Origin: Gimesia chilikensis | GTDB lineage: Bacteria > Planctomycetota > Planctomycetia > Planctomycetales > Planctomycetaceae | NCBI RefSeq assembly: GCF_007744075.1 | Contig: NZ_CP036266.1 | Coordinates: forward strand, 4,635,748 to 4,699,747 | Direction: 5' to 3' | DNA length: 64,000 nt | Shown: one piece after another, positions 1 to 8,217 of the stretch | How positions within the stretch are numbered: position 1 is the first letter of the stretch | How the letters are laid out: each line of letters opens with the position of its first letter | The notes under the pieces: generated by a model | What the model was told of the DNA's origin: nothing | The model's database searches: none | The model's input: only the letters and a program-made list of their open reading frames with translations | Translations under genes and position numbers: made by a program

Positions 1-2122
1 TCCGCTCCCGGTTATTATTCAACGCCCCGACCAGCACACTGTACTTACCGATGTCAAAATCGAGCGTAAATGGTTCTCCACACTGTTTCCCATTTAAGAA
101 CACGGTGATCTTGCGGCCTTCGATCAGAATCAGTAACTGATCGATCTGGTTCACCCCGCGGGTCGGTGCCTCTTTCTCCAGTAGTTTGTACCCGGGCATC
201 AACGTATTCTTCCGATCCCCGAACAGAGAAGCTCGGGCGGCCATTTCCCCATCTTTCAATTCGATGAGAAAACCGATATCTTCAGAAGTATGCAGATTAA
301 CCAGCCAGCCGGCGCCTTCCAGCAGCTTCACATCCACCTGAATCAGCCCCGATCCGTTCCCGTCGATCCAGGGCCAGGCACCATCATAGGAGCCTGCATT
401 CATCTCGATCAACAGGCGACCGTCCCGGAAGGTGAGATTTGAAACATCAATCCGTTCCGGACCACGTTTAAAGTCAAACTCCTGAACCATGTCTGGCTTC
501 TGTCGCATCATCGCCAGCAGTCGGGCCAGCACGGGATCGGGTTCATTCAGGGGAGGACTTTCGCTGGCAGGTTTTGCCACTGGTTTTTCAACAGGTGGTG
601 CAGTCTGATCCAGCACTTCGATGACCAGCGGTTCGTTCCCGTTTTCCGCAACCACAAAATGAAACTGATCATAGCCTTTGACGATAGTCCCGTTGTGGGT
701 CACTGTCACTTCATGCGGGCCGATCGCCAGTTCGACCTCACCCTGCTTGCCTGAAAATCTGACTCGCTGTTTTCCATCGATGGTCACCACGGCTGACGGA
801 TCATCAATCGTCACCTGCACGGTCCGCTCACCGGCACGGAACAACAGGACGATCGCCCCCAGCAGAAATACGATCGGCAATGCAGCCGCCAGGAACACCG
901 CCCGACCTGACACAGAACCATTCCGGAAGTCAAACCAGTGAGACGCCGGTTGTCGCTCCGGCGTCAAAGATGACTTTCGCTTACTTTTGGCTGCAGAGGT
1001 CTGTCCTGATTTTTTAAGGAACGCAGTCAGCGCATCGACGACTTCCTGCATCGACTGATAACGATCGTCGATTTTCTTCGCCAGCATTTTCAGGCAGATC
1101 GCTTCGAGCTCGGGCGCCACTCCCTCTACCTCACGGGACGGGGGAACGGGCTCTGCCGTCAGAATTTGACCGATCAGAACCACGGCTGGTCCCTGGAATG
1201 GCAGCCGGCCCGTGAGCAGCTCGTACAAGATGATACCCAGGTTGTAGATATCACTCTGCGGTCCCACTGCATCAATGTCGCCGGTGACCTGTTCGGGAGA
1301 CATATACGCCGGCGATCCCATCACCATGCCGGTGACCGTCAGACGTTCCGCTTCCTGCTTTCCCAGTTGACGGGCCAGTCCGAAGTCCATAATTACGGGC
1401 TCGTTATCTTCATCCAGCATGATATTCGCCGGCTTGAGGTCGCGGTGGATCACTCCCTGCTGATGCGCCGCTTCGAGTGCCAGGGCCAGCTTGCGCATCA
1501 CGATCCCGATTTTCCGCTGCGAATTGATTATCCCCTGGGCGATACAAGTCGCCAGCGGCATCCCGGGAATAAAAGCCATGGAGATGTAACTCACTCCCTC
1601 CTCGCACCCGACATCATAGACGGGACAGATCCCCCGATGTCGCAGTGTGGCTGCGGAACGAGCCTCACGATAGAAACGCTCCAGCACCATTTCGGCCGAC
1701 TCGGAATCATCCAGCCTGGGCACTTTCAACGCCACCTGCCGTTCCAGTTCCAGATCCTCCGCCAGGTACACGGTGCCCATCGCCCCCTGTCCCAGCACCT
1801 TTTCAATCTGGTAGCGACCAAATCGCCCCTGCAACAACTGGCTCTCTATATCAGACTCAGAATGACCGCCCTGCCGATAATGGGCCGTCTGCTCTGCCTT
1901 CGCATTCCACTCGGAAGCATAACACTGCTCCGATGCAGTAGGGCCGGCCAGTTTTTCGATCAGTGCCACGTCAGCCAGATAAGCTTCGAGCTCTGCCTGC
2001 AGATGCGGATGATCCCTCACCAGCTGTTGAGCATCGATTTTCTCCCCCTGATCGATCTTCCGCATCAGACTGGCAATAATCTGATCCAGATCGCCTTCCA
2101 TCAGTTCGTGCTCTTCAGACAT
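1..2122 (-). CDS. Ser/Thr protein kinase with PEGA-like and C-terminal beta-rich domain (3' end cut by window)
   Basis: Planctomycete-type Ser/Thr kinase, open to the left window edge, so its C-terminus is missing (707 codons visible). The N-terminal ~100 residues form a helical region common to this kinase class. The kinase domain follows, with a glycine loop GQGAMGTVY near residue 109, VALK just after it, catalytic HRDLKPAN near 225 and DFGLA near 246, so the core residues are present. One hydrophobic segment near 405-427 should anchor it in the membrane with the kinase inside. Outside lie a PEGA-like beta region (about 430-500) and a second beta-rich domain (from about 525) resembling laminin-G/DUF1080-like folds. 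The ATG at 2122 opens MSEEHELMEG. The gene is divergent from the lipoprotein at 2501. The substrate is unknown. The kinase call is firm and the outer-domain calls are tentative. Confidence 0.93.
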   Translation of the reverse strand, partial: MSEEHELMEGDLDQIIASLMRKIDQGEKIDAQQLVRDHPHLQAELEAYLADVALIEKLAGPTASEQCYASEWNAKAEQTAHYRQGGHSESDIESQLLQGRFGRYQIEKVLGQGAMGTVYLAEDLELERQVALKVPRLDDSESAEMVLERFYREARSAATLRHRGICPVYDVGCEEGVSYISMAFIPGMPLATCIAQGIINSQRKIGIVMRKLALALEAAHQQGVIHRDLKPANIMLDEDNEPVIMDFGLARQLGKQEAERLTVTGMVMGSPAYMSPEQVTGDIDAVGPQSDIYNLGIILYELLTGRLPFQGPAVVLIGQILTAEPVPPSREVEGVAPELEAICLKMLAKKIDDRYQSMQEVVDALTAFLKKSGQTSAAKSKRKSSLTPERQPASHWFDFRNGSVSGRAVFLAAALPIVFLLGAIVLLFRAGERTVQVTIDDPSAVVTIDGKQRVRFSGKQGEVELAIGPHEVTVTHNGTIVKGYDQFHFVVAENGNEPLVIEVLDQTAPPVEKPVAKPASESPPLNEPDPVLARLLAMMRQKPDMVQEFDFKRGPERIDVSNLTFRDGRLLIEMNAGSYDGAWPWIDGNGSGLIQVDVKLLEGAGWLVNLHTSEDIGFLIELKDGEMAARASLFGDRKNTLMPGYKLLEKEAPTRGVNQIDQLLILIEGRKITVFLNGKQCGEPFTLDFDIGKYSVLVGALNNNRER

Positions 2123-2500
2123 GATCGCCTCGCAGTGAATGGCCCTCAGCATCAGACAGCAACTACTGCCTGAAATTACCGGTCGCTTAACCTGTGTCTC
2201 GTTTGTCCCTCTGCTTTGAAATGGAGAGATTCTCCCAGGCCCCGGAACCAGAAACTGCCCGGGCCGAATCAATCATTATGCACAAACGTCTCGCCCATGG
2301 AAACCGAATTCTCAGTTCGCAGACCGCGTCCACATCCTATCAGGCGTAATGCTTCGCGAAACCGGTCGGTGAAATATCTAGATTTTGAAAAAAAGCCGGA
2401 AAATGGCAGGTCGGCAAACGGCATTGATTCAATCGCCGGCACCTGAAACAATGTCCCAACACTCCCCATCAACTGGACAACCTGATGCCCGAGGTAAACC
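2123..2500. other. Intergenic region between divergent kinase and lipoprotein genes
   Basis: These 378 bases separate two divergent genes and must hold both promoters. I could not fix a convincing -35/-10 pair. Short open frames here have no ribosome binding site and no protein-like composition. A GAGG just before 2501 is the ribosome binding site of the next gene. Confidence 0.5.
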
Positions 2501-3382
2501 TTGCAATCTTCAATCTCCCGCTGCTCACTTTTAATAATGCTACTCTCGCTTATCGGCTTGACTGGCTGTTCAGACTCTGCCGATTCCGTAGCCACCGATC
2601 CCCCGCTGCCCGTCGCCCCGGCCAGTGACAATCAGGTTCCCGACGATCATTCATTGCCGTTAGCTGAGTACCTGGAAGCCGGAGTCCCCGCCCACGATCG
2701 CAACTGGACCGGCAGTGACATGCAGCAGGCGGCCGAAGCCCTGGGCAAGCTGACCAAAGAGGACGCTGCGCTGCTCCCGCGTTACCAGAGCCCTCAGTCC
2801 GGCAAGCTCTTCGAGCGGATCACCTCAGCCGAGAATCTGGACCTGTATCAGAACGAAGGTTCTCCCATCGAGGTCCGCGTGCATGAAGCCATCCTGCTGA
2901 TGCAGTCCAGTAATCAGATCCTGGTTCTCTATGCCACCGCATTTGCAGACCAGAAAGTCGCCGACAGCGAACTGATCGAAATGATCGGCTCCACTTTGCG
3001 CTTATCCGCCACCATTGTGCAGCTCATCAACGAATTTCTGCCCACACTGGATAAGAAGGATCCCACCTACCCCACGCGCATGGAAAGTCTGGACAACGTG
3101 CGAAAGAATCTGGCAACGGTGGTGATCGCCAATCTGAAAGTCCTGACCGAATCAGACCTTTATCGTACCTCGGAACTCAAAAGGCTCCTCGGCTACATGC
3201 AGAACACCTACCCGGTAATTCTGCCCGCTCTGCCAGAAGCCAGCCGCGCCGAAGCCCTGCAGCGTCTGCGGACATTAATTGAAGATCCAGAAATGCAGCC
3301 CCTGCGGCCGGAATTAAAATCGCTCTTAACGGCCGTCGAGCAGTCTCCCGAACAGACTGAGTCTGCACAGCAGGAGCAATAG
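2501..3382 (+). CDS. Putative lipoprotein, unknown function
   Basis: A 293-residue protein with a lipoprotein signal: a hydrophobic stretch LLIMLLSLIGLTGC with lipobox LTGC ending at Cys23, followed by an acidic Ser/Asp-rich stretch. The mature part is mostly helical and polar, with no family I recognise. The start is TTG at 2501, chosen because GAGG lies about 7 bases upstream and because it supplies the arginine expected in the signal n-region. An in-frame ATG at 2537 would leave a very short leader. The C-terminus is Gln/Glu-rich. It is divergent from the kinase at 1-2122 and may share its control region. It should sit on a periplasm-facing membrane. The role is unknown. Confidence 0.8.
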   Translation: MQSSISRCSLLIMLLSLIGLTGCSDSADSVATDPPLPVAPASDNQVPDDHSLPLAEYLEAGVPAHDRNWTGSDMQQAAEALGKLTKEDAALLPRYQSPQSGKLFERITSAENLDLYQNEGSPIEVRVHEAILLMQSSNQILVLYATAFADQKVADSELIEMIGSTLRLSATIVQLINEFLPTLDKKDPTYPTRMESLDNVRKNLATVVIANLKVLTESDLYRTSELKRLLGYMQNTYPVILPALPEASRAEALQRLRTLIEDPEMQPLRPELKSLLTAVEQSPEQTESAQQEQ

Positions 3383-3442
3383 AATTAAGTGACGTCTCAT
3401 TTTTCATTAATAACAGACTTGTGATCCGCCAGCAGAATCTCT

Positions 3443-3916
3443 TCAGATCTGTCCGCTTCGCGGCTTAATTGTGTCTTCGATTCCAGCAGGATTCACATCC
3501 GTTGATGGTTCATCATACTTCCTGATCATCTTCCACAGTTCAGCACTTAAATCCACAATCAGTTCGTCATCCATATCTTCCAGATACGTCTCCATAAGTG
3601 TCCCCTGCACGCGTATCCAGAGCCCGTGACCATAGCGGTTCTTACGCATTGCCACAATCTTCTTTCGCGGCCATTCAGTTTCGATTCGCTCTCCCAGTTC
3701 GGTGGCAACCAAAATCATACGAAACCGGTCGGCATCAATTTCAAACAGCGCCCGCAGCGGCGTCTCCTGTTGCAACAGCAGACGTTCTAGATACAACTCC
3801 ATTAAATTGAGCGATTTAAAAGGCATCTGCTGCATCCTCTTAATCAGTGGAGGCGTCGGCACCACCACTCGCACGCAATCCCCCTCGTAAGAGACAAGAA
3901 ATCGCTGTTCAGCCAT
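3443..3916 (-). CDS. Hypothetical protein, 157 aa
   Basis: A soluble 157-residue protein without signal peptide or membrane segment. It begins with a beta-like stretch (MAEQRFLVSYEGDCVRVVV), continues with amphipathic helices and ends in a polar tail. A good ribosome binding site (GGAG, 7 bases before the ATG at 3916) and neighbour-like codon use support it as a real gene. I do not recognise the family. It converges with the lipoprotein gene ending at 3382 and lies downstream of the acetyltransferase on the same strand (gap about 77 bases), so the two could share a transcript. Confidence 0.65.
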   Translation of the reverse strand: MAEQRFLVSYEGDCVRVVVPTPPLIKRMQQMPFKSLNLMELYLERLLLQQETPLRALFEIDADRFRMILVATELGERIETEWPRKKIVAMRKNRYGHGLWIRVQGTLMETYLEDMDDELIVDLSAELWKMIRKYDEPSTDVNPAGIEDTIKPRSGQI

Positions 3917-3993
3917 GTTAATGCTCCGAATATTTGACGGCGAATCACTTAACTGTATGGATCTGATTTTATCAGAACCAGATCAAACATTCA

Positions 3994-4521
3994 TTAACTT
4001 TTTTGCCCTGTGTATTCAGCCGCATGAATCCGATACAGCCAGCTCTCCATCCCCGATCCATCCGTTCGGCTGCCGTCACGAACTCCGCCGATCTTTTCCA
4101 CCGCCCGCTGCGAACGAATGTTTTCCGGACCGATCAGAAAGATCACCGCATCCACAAACTGAAATGCGTGCTGCAGCATCAGCTGCTTCATTTCGCCGTT
4201 AAACTGTCCGCCCCAGTGCGAACGCGCCAGAAAAGTCCAGCCGATCTCCACTTCGGAGGCACTCTCGTTATATCCGTGATAGCGCGAAGAACCGATCACG
4301 GCACCGGTCGCCTGATCGATCGCCAGCAACGCCCCGCCCGATTCCATCGCGTCCCGGAAGAATTTCTGAAACACTTCCGGCTGGTAACGGTCAGACGCCG
4401 GATGCTGTTCCCAGATCAACCGATCAGAGGCGACCGCAAACAAAGCGTCATAATCGTCCTCCTGCAGCGGACGCAGTTCCAGCAGTCTGCCGGTCAGTGT
4501 GGGTTGTGCCTCGAATACCAT
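3994..4521 (-). CDS. GNAT family N-acetyltransferase (RimJ/RimL type)
   Basis: An acetyl-CoA-dependent N-acetyltransferase of about 175 residues. It opens with the typical TGRLLELRPLQEDDYDALF (strand 1 then helix 1). It also has the strand IGSSRYHGY, EVEIGWTFLARSHWGG leading into the pantetheine-binding region, and the late ENIRSQRAVEKIGG, where an Asn and helix close the cofactor site. Members modify protein N-termini, antibiotics or small amines, and the substrate cannot be read from sequence. The ATG at 4521 is preferred because GAGAGG lies 8 bases upstream; an in-frame GTG at 4545 would add eight residues. It is divergent from the P-type ATPase. Confidence 0.88.
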   Translation of the reverse strand: MVFEAQPTLTGRLLELRPLQEDDYDALFAVASDRLIWEQHPASDRYQPEVFQKFFRDAMESGGALLAIDQATGAVIGSSRYHGYNESASEVEIGWTFLARSHWGGQFNGEMKQLMLQHAFQFVDAVIFLIGPENIRSQRAVEKIGGVRDGSRTDGSGMESWLYRIHAAEYTGQKS

Positions 4522-4713
4522 CTGTCTTGCCTCTCTGTATTTCACTCTGGTTCAACTTTAAGTTGACGAAAGCATCATAGTGGGACACCTCAGATTCGGA
4601 TAGACAAAAACAGTCTGCAGACGTGTCGGTCGAATTTCGGAATGCTATACTGAAATCAGACAGCGAACGTATCGGACCATCTTCCCCCGTTGATGTTTCG
4701 GAGAGCACCCGAG

Positions 4714-7293
4714 ATGAGTACTACCCAGCCCGCCTCCCGCAATCGTTCAGACAACTCACCAGACCTGGAACGGGAAGAACTGGACGTCGTATTTCAGCAG
4801 CTCCAGACCTCTCCCCAGGGACTGACCTCCACCGAGGCGGCGTCACGCCTGGCACAGTACGGCCGCAACGAACTGGAAGATCACCAGCTCAGCGATCTGC
4901 AGAAGTTCCTGCGTTATTTCTGGGGACCGATCCCCTGGATGATCGAAGCCGCCGCCCTGCTCTCGGCACTCATTGGCCACTGGCCCGACTTCGGCATCAT
5001 CATGGGCCTGCTGATCTATAATGCCGGCTCCGGATTCTGGCAGGAACGCAAAGCCAGCAACGCGCTGGCCGCCCTCAAGGCAGGCATGGCTCCCCGGGCC
5101 CGAGTGCTCCGCAACGGCCAATTCGCATCCATCGACGCCGCCGAGGTCGTTCCCGGCGACATTATCCGCATTAAACTCGGCGAAGTACTAGCAGCCGACG
5201 TCCGCTTCATTGCAGGTGACTACATCAGCATCGACCAGGCGGCGCTGACCGGTGAATCCCTGCCTGTCAGCAAGAAAGTCGGCGACAGCGGTTATTCGGG
5301 CAGCATCGCCAGGAAGGGAGAAATGACGGCCGTCGTCATCGGTACCGGGAATAAGACCTTCTTCGGCCGCACCGCCAGCCTCGTCGCAGCGGCAGGCACA
5401 GAAGCCTCTCACTCCCAGAAAGCAGTAGGCCAGATCGGCGACTTCCTGATTTTCCTCTCGATGTCCCTCGCCTTTGTATTGATGGGTGTCGAATTTTATC
5501 GGCAGGTCGTACTCCGGGATGACTGGCACCTGGAAGAACTGGTCAACATTCTGCGCATGGTTCTGGTCCTGCTCATCGCGTCCATCCCGGTCGCCATGCC
5601 CACCGTCATTACCGTGACCAACGCCCTGGGCGCCCTGGCACTCTCCCGGAAAAAAGCGATCGTCTCTCGACTGGAAGCCATCGAAGAATTAGCGGGCGTC
5701 GACATCCTCTGCTCCGATAAGACAGGCACCCTGACCAAAAACCAGCTGAGCCTGGGAGAGCCGATTCTGTTCGCCACCACCGATCCCCAGGAAGTCATCC
5801 GCGGCGGTGCCCTGGCTTCCAAACGGGACGACGACGATCCCATCGACCTGGCGGTCATCGCCGGTCTGCAACAGCCAGACATCCTCGATCAGTATCAGTT
5901 GCAGAAGTTCGTCCCTTTCGACCCGGTCAGCAAACGTACGGAAGCCACCCTGACCGACTCCCAGGGAACTTCCTGGAAATTCACTAAGGGGGCTCCGCAG
6001 GTCATCATCGAATTATGTCACCTCGACCCGGATACCCAACACCGCGGCGAACAGTCTGTGCTCGACCTCGCCTCCCGAGGCATGCGGGCTCTGGGAGTTG
6101 CCCAGTCGTCAGACGACGGAAAGAGCTGGACGTTTCTCGGCATCCTCTCGCTGCTCGATCCACCCCGTGACGATTCCCAGGAGACCATCCGCCGTGCCCA
6201 GGAACATGGTCTGGGCGTGAAGATGATCACCGGCGACGACGTGGCCATCGGCAGCGAAATCTGTCGTCAGCTCGGCATGGGCACACACCTGCAACCCGCA
6301 TCCGACCTGTTCACAAAAGAAATGGACATGAGCCACCTCCCCGAGTCGATCACCGCCTGCGTCGAACGGGCCGACGGTTTCGGACGGGTCTTCCCCGAAC
6401 ACAAGTACGGGATCGTGAAAGCCCTCCAGGACCGTGGGCATGTCGTCGCGATGACCGGCGACGGCGTGAACGATGCCCCCGCCCTCAAGCAGGCGGACTG
6501 TGGTGTGGCCGTCAGCGGCGCCACCGATGCCGCCCGGGCTGCTGCGGACCTGATTCTGACCGAGCCCGGTCTCTCCACAATCGTCGATGCCATCGACGAA
6601 GCCCGCAAGATCTTCGAACGCATCATCAACTATGTCCTGTTCCGGGTCACCATGACCCTCGACATCATGTTTGTCGTCGTGCTCTCGACCATCATTTTCG
6701 GCTTCTCCCCCTTAACGCCGGTCATGATCGTCTTCCTGGCACTCCTGGACGACGTCCCGATTATGACAATCGCTTACGACAATACACTGCTGCCCCCCAA
6801 ACCAGTCCGCTGGAACATGCGACGCCTGCTGTTGATCTCCAGTTTCATGGGACTGCTCTCAATCGTCCAGACGTTCGGCCTGCTCCTGATTGGCGAAGAA
6901 TGGATCACGAACCCCGACTGGATGGCCCGCATCAGCCTCAATCACGATCAGCTGCAAACCATCATTTTCCTGCAACTCGTCGCGGGGGGACACCTGCTGC
7001 TGTTCGTCATGCGTTCGCGAGGCGCGTTCTTCATGCCCCCCTGGCCGGCCCTTCCCCTGTTTTCGGCCATCGTCGGCACGCAGATCCTGGCCGTACTGAT
7101 GTGCGGTTTTGGCTGGTTCGTCACGCCCATCCACTGGAAGCTGATCGGTCTGGTCTGGCTCTATATGCTGGCCTGGATGGTCCTCCTCGATCTGGTCAAG
7201 CAGGTCATTTATCGCAAAATCTCAAACCACGAGAACGGTCGTCCGCCCTGGTATAAACGTTTTTTACACAGTCGCAGCGCAGGTCGAAAATAA
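4714..7293 (+). CDS. Plasma-membrane-type H+-transporting P-type ATPase (P3A)
   Basis: An ATP-driven proton pump of the P3A class, about 859 residues, in the cytoplasmic membrane. Visible motifs in order are TGES (near 177, actuator loop), the phosphorylation site DKTGTLTKNQ (near 334), MITGDD and GDGVNDAPALKQ (near 582). The M6 region LLDDVPIMTIAYDN carries an Asp at the position of the proton-binding Asp of plant AHA2, and the first membrane helix PIPWMIEAAALL is also plant-pump-like. The short N-terminus and lack of metal-binding CxxC argue against a heavy-metal pump. The start is ATG 4714 with GGAGAG upstream; an in-frame TTG at 4690 is less likely. A PPK2 gene follows after 50 bases on the same strand. 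H+ specificity is inferred from family. Confidence 0.93.
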   Translation: MSTTQPASRNRSDNSPDLEREELDVVFQQLQTSPQGLTSTEAASRLAQYGRNELEDHQLSDLQKFLRYFWGPIPWMIEAAALLSALIGHWPDFGIIMGLLIYNAGSGFWQERKASNALAALKAGMAPRARVLRNGQFASIDAAEVVPGDIIRIKLGEVLAADVRFIAGDYISIDQAALTGESLPVSKKVGDSGYSGSIARKGEMTAVVIGTGNKTFFGRTASLVAAAGTEASHSQKAVGQIGDFLIFLSMSLAFVLMGVEFYRQVVLRDDWHLEELVNILRMVLVLLIASIPVAMPTVITVTNALGALALSRKKAIVSRLEAIEELAGVDILCSDKTGTLTKNQLSLGEPILFATTDPQEVIRGGALASKRDDDDPIDLAVIAGLQQPDILDQYQLQKFVPFDPVSKRTEATLTDSQGTSWKFTKGAPQVIIELCHLDPDTQHRGEQSVLDLASRGMRALGVAQSSDDGKSWTFLGILSLLDPPRDDSQETIRRAQEHGLGVKMITGDDVAIGSEICRQLGMGTHLQPASDLFTKEMDMSHLPESITACVERADGFGRVFPEHKYGIVKALQDRGHVVAMTGDGVNDAPALKQADCGVAVSGATDAARAAADLILTEPGLSTIVDAIDEARKIFERIINYVLFRVTMTLDIMFVVVLSTIIFGFSPLTPVMIVFLALLDDVPIMTIAYDNTLLPPKPVRWNMRRLLLISSFMGLLSIVQTFGLLLIGEEWITNPDWMARISLNHDQLQTIIFLQLVAGGHLLLFVMRSRGAFFMPPWPALPLFSAIVGTQILAVLMCGFGWFVTPIHWKLIGLVWLYMLAWMVLLDLVKQVIYRKISNHENGRPPWYKRFLHSRSAGRK

Positions 7294-7343
7294 GTTTTTG
7301 AATTTCACCGCAGCAGCTGTCTGTCTATCAAGGAAAGCACGTC

Positions 7344-8186
7344 ATGGATTACATCAGCAGATTTCGTGTCGAACCGGGCAGCCAGGTCGATCTCTCGAAA
7401 ATCGATGCCAGCTTTAAAGACCAGCATGAATCACATCAGCACGCCTTGCCCGAAATCGAAACCTATCGCCAGCAACTCGCCGACCTGCAATACCTGATGT
7501 ATGCCGAAAACAAACGGTCGCTGTTGATCTGCCTGCAGGGCCGCGATGCAGCAGGCAAGGACGGCACCATCAAGCACGTGCTGGGGGCCATGAACCCGCA
7601 GGGCTGCAAGGTCGCCGCCTTCAAAGTTCCCACCAGGGAGGAAGCCGCCCACGATTTTCTCTGGCGTTACCATCGGGCCACCCCCGCGAAAGGGGAAGTC
7701 GCGATCTTCAACCGCTCGCATTACGAAGATGTGCTGGTCGTCCGCGTACACAACCTGGTGCCTCAGGATGTCTGGTCGCAACGTTACGCGCACATCAACC
7801 ACTTCGAGCAACAGCTGGCTGACAGCGGGACACACATCCTCAAGTTCTACCTGCACATCGATGCGGACGAACAACTGGCCCGCTTCAAGCAGCGAATCGA
7901 CGATCCCGCCCGCCACTGGAAAATCAGCGACAGCGATTATTCAGAGCGTCCCCTGTGGGACGAATACACGACAGCCTTCGAAGCCGCCCTCAGCCAGTGC
8001 AGCACACCCCACGCTCCCTGGTTCATCATTCCCTCCAATCACAAATGGTTCCGCAACCTGGCGATCTCCCGCATCGTATCCGAAACCCTGTCAGCGCTGG
8101 ACATGAAGTTCCCGGCCCCCACGGTCAACATCAACGAGATTCGCAAGAAGTACCATCAGATTGAAAAGGGGGAATCTCCCTCGTGA
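7344..8186 (+). CDS. Polyphosphate kinase 2 (PPK2), class III-like
   Basis: A cytoplasmic enzyme of 280 residues that transfers phosphate between polyphosphate and nucleotides. The P-loop GRDAAGKDG lies near residue 67, followed by the Walker B-like IFNRSHYEDVLVVRVHNLVP. The N-terminal pattern YRVxP and the C-terminal APWFIIPSNHKWFRNL match the Meiothermus-type class III group as I remember it, which can phosphorylate AMP to ADP and on to ATP. The ribosome binding site AAGGAA is 8 bases before the ATG. It lies 50 bases after the H+-ATPase on the same strand, so co-transcription is likely and a role in ATP buffering for the pump is possible. The class assignment is from memory, not alignment. 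Confidence 0.92.
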   Translation: MDYISRFRVEPGSQVDLSKIDASFKDQHESHQHALPEIETYRQQLADLQYLMYAENKRSLLICLQGRDAAGKDGTIKHVLGAMNPQGCKVAAFKVPTREEAAHDFLWRYHRATPAKGEVAIFNRSHYEDVLVVRVHNLVPQDVWSQRYAHINHFEQQLADSGTHILKFYLHIDADEQLARFKQRIDDPARHWKISDSDYSERPLWDEYTTAFEAALSQCSTPHAPWFIIPSNHKWFRNLAISRIVSETLSALDMKFPAPTVNINEIRKKYHQIEKGESPS

Positions 8187-8217
8187 TCTTGTACAGTGCC
8201 ATTTGATTCAGGTACCA

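Noticed and set aside
1166-2173. 335-codon plus-strand frame opposite the first kinase
   Set aside because: The opposite strand encodes an intact kinase domain with HRDLKPAN and DFGLA; this frame has no protein-like features.
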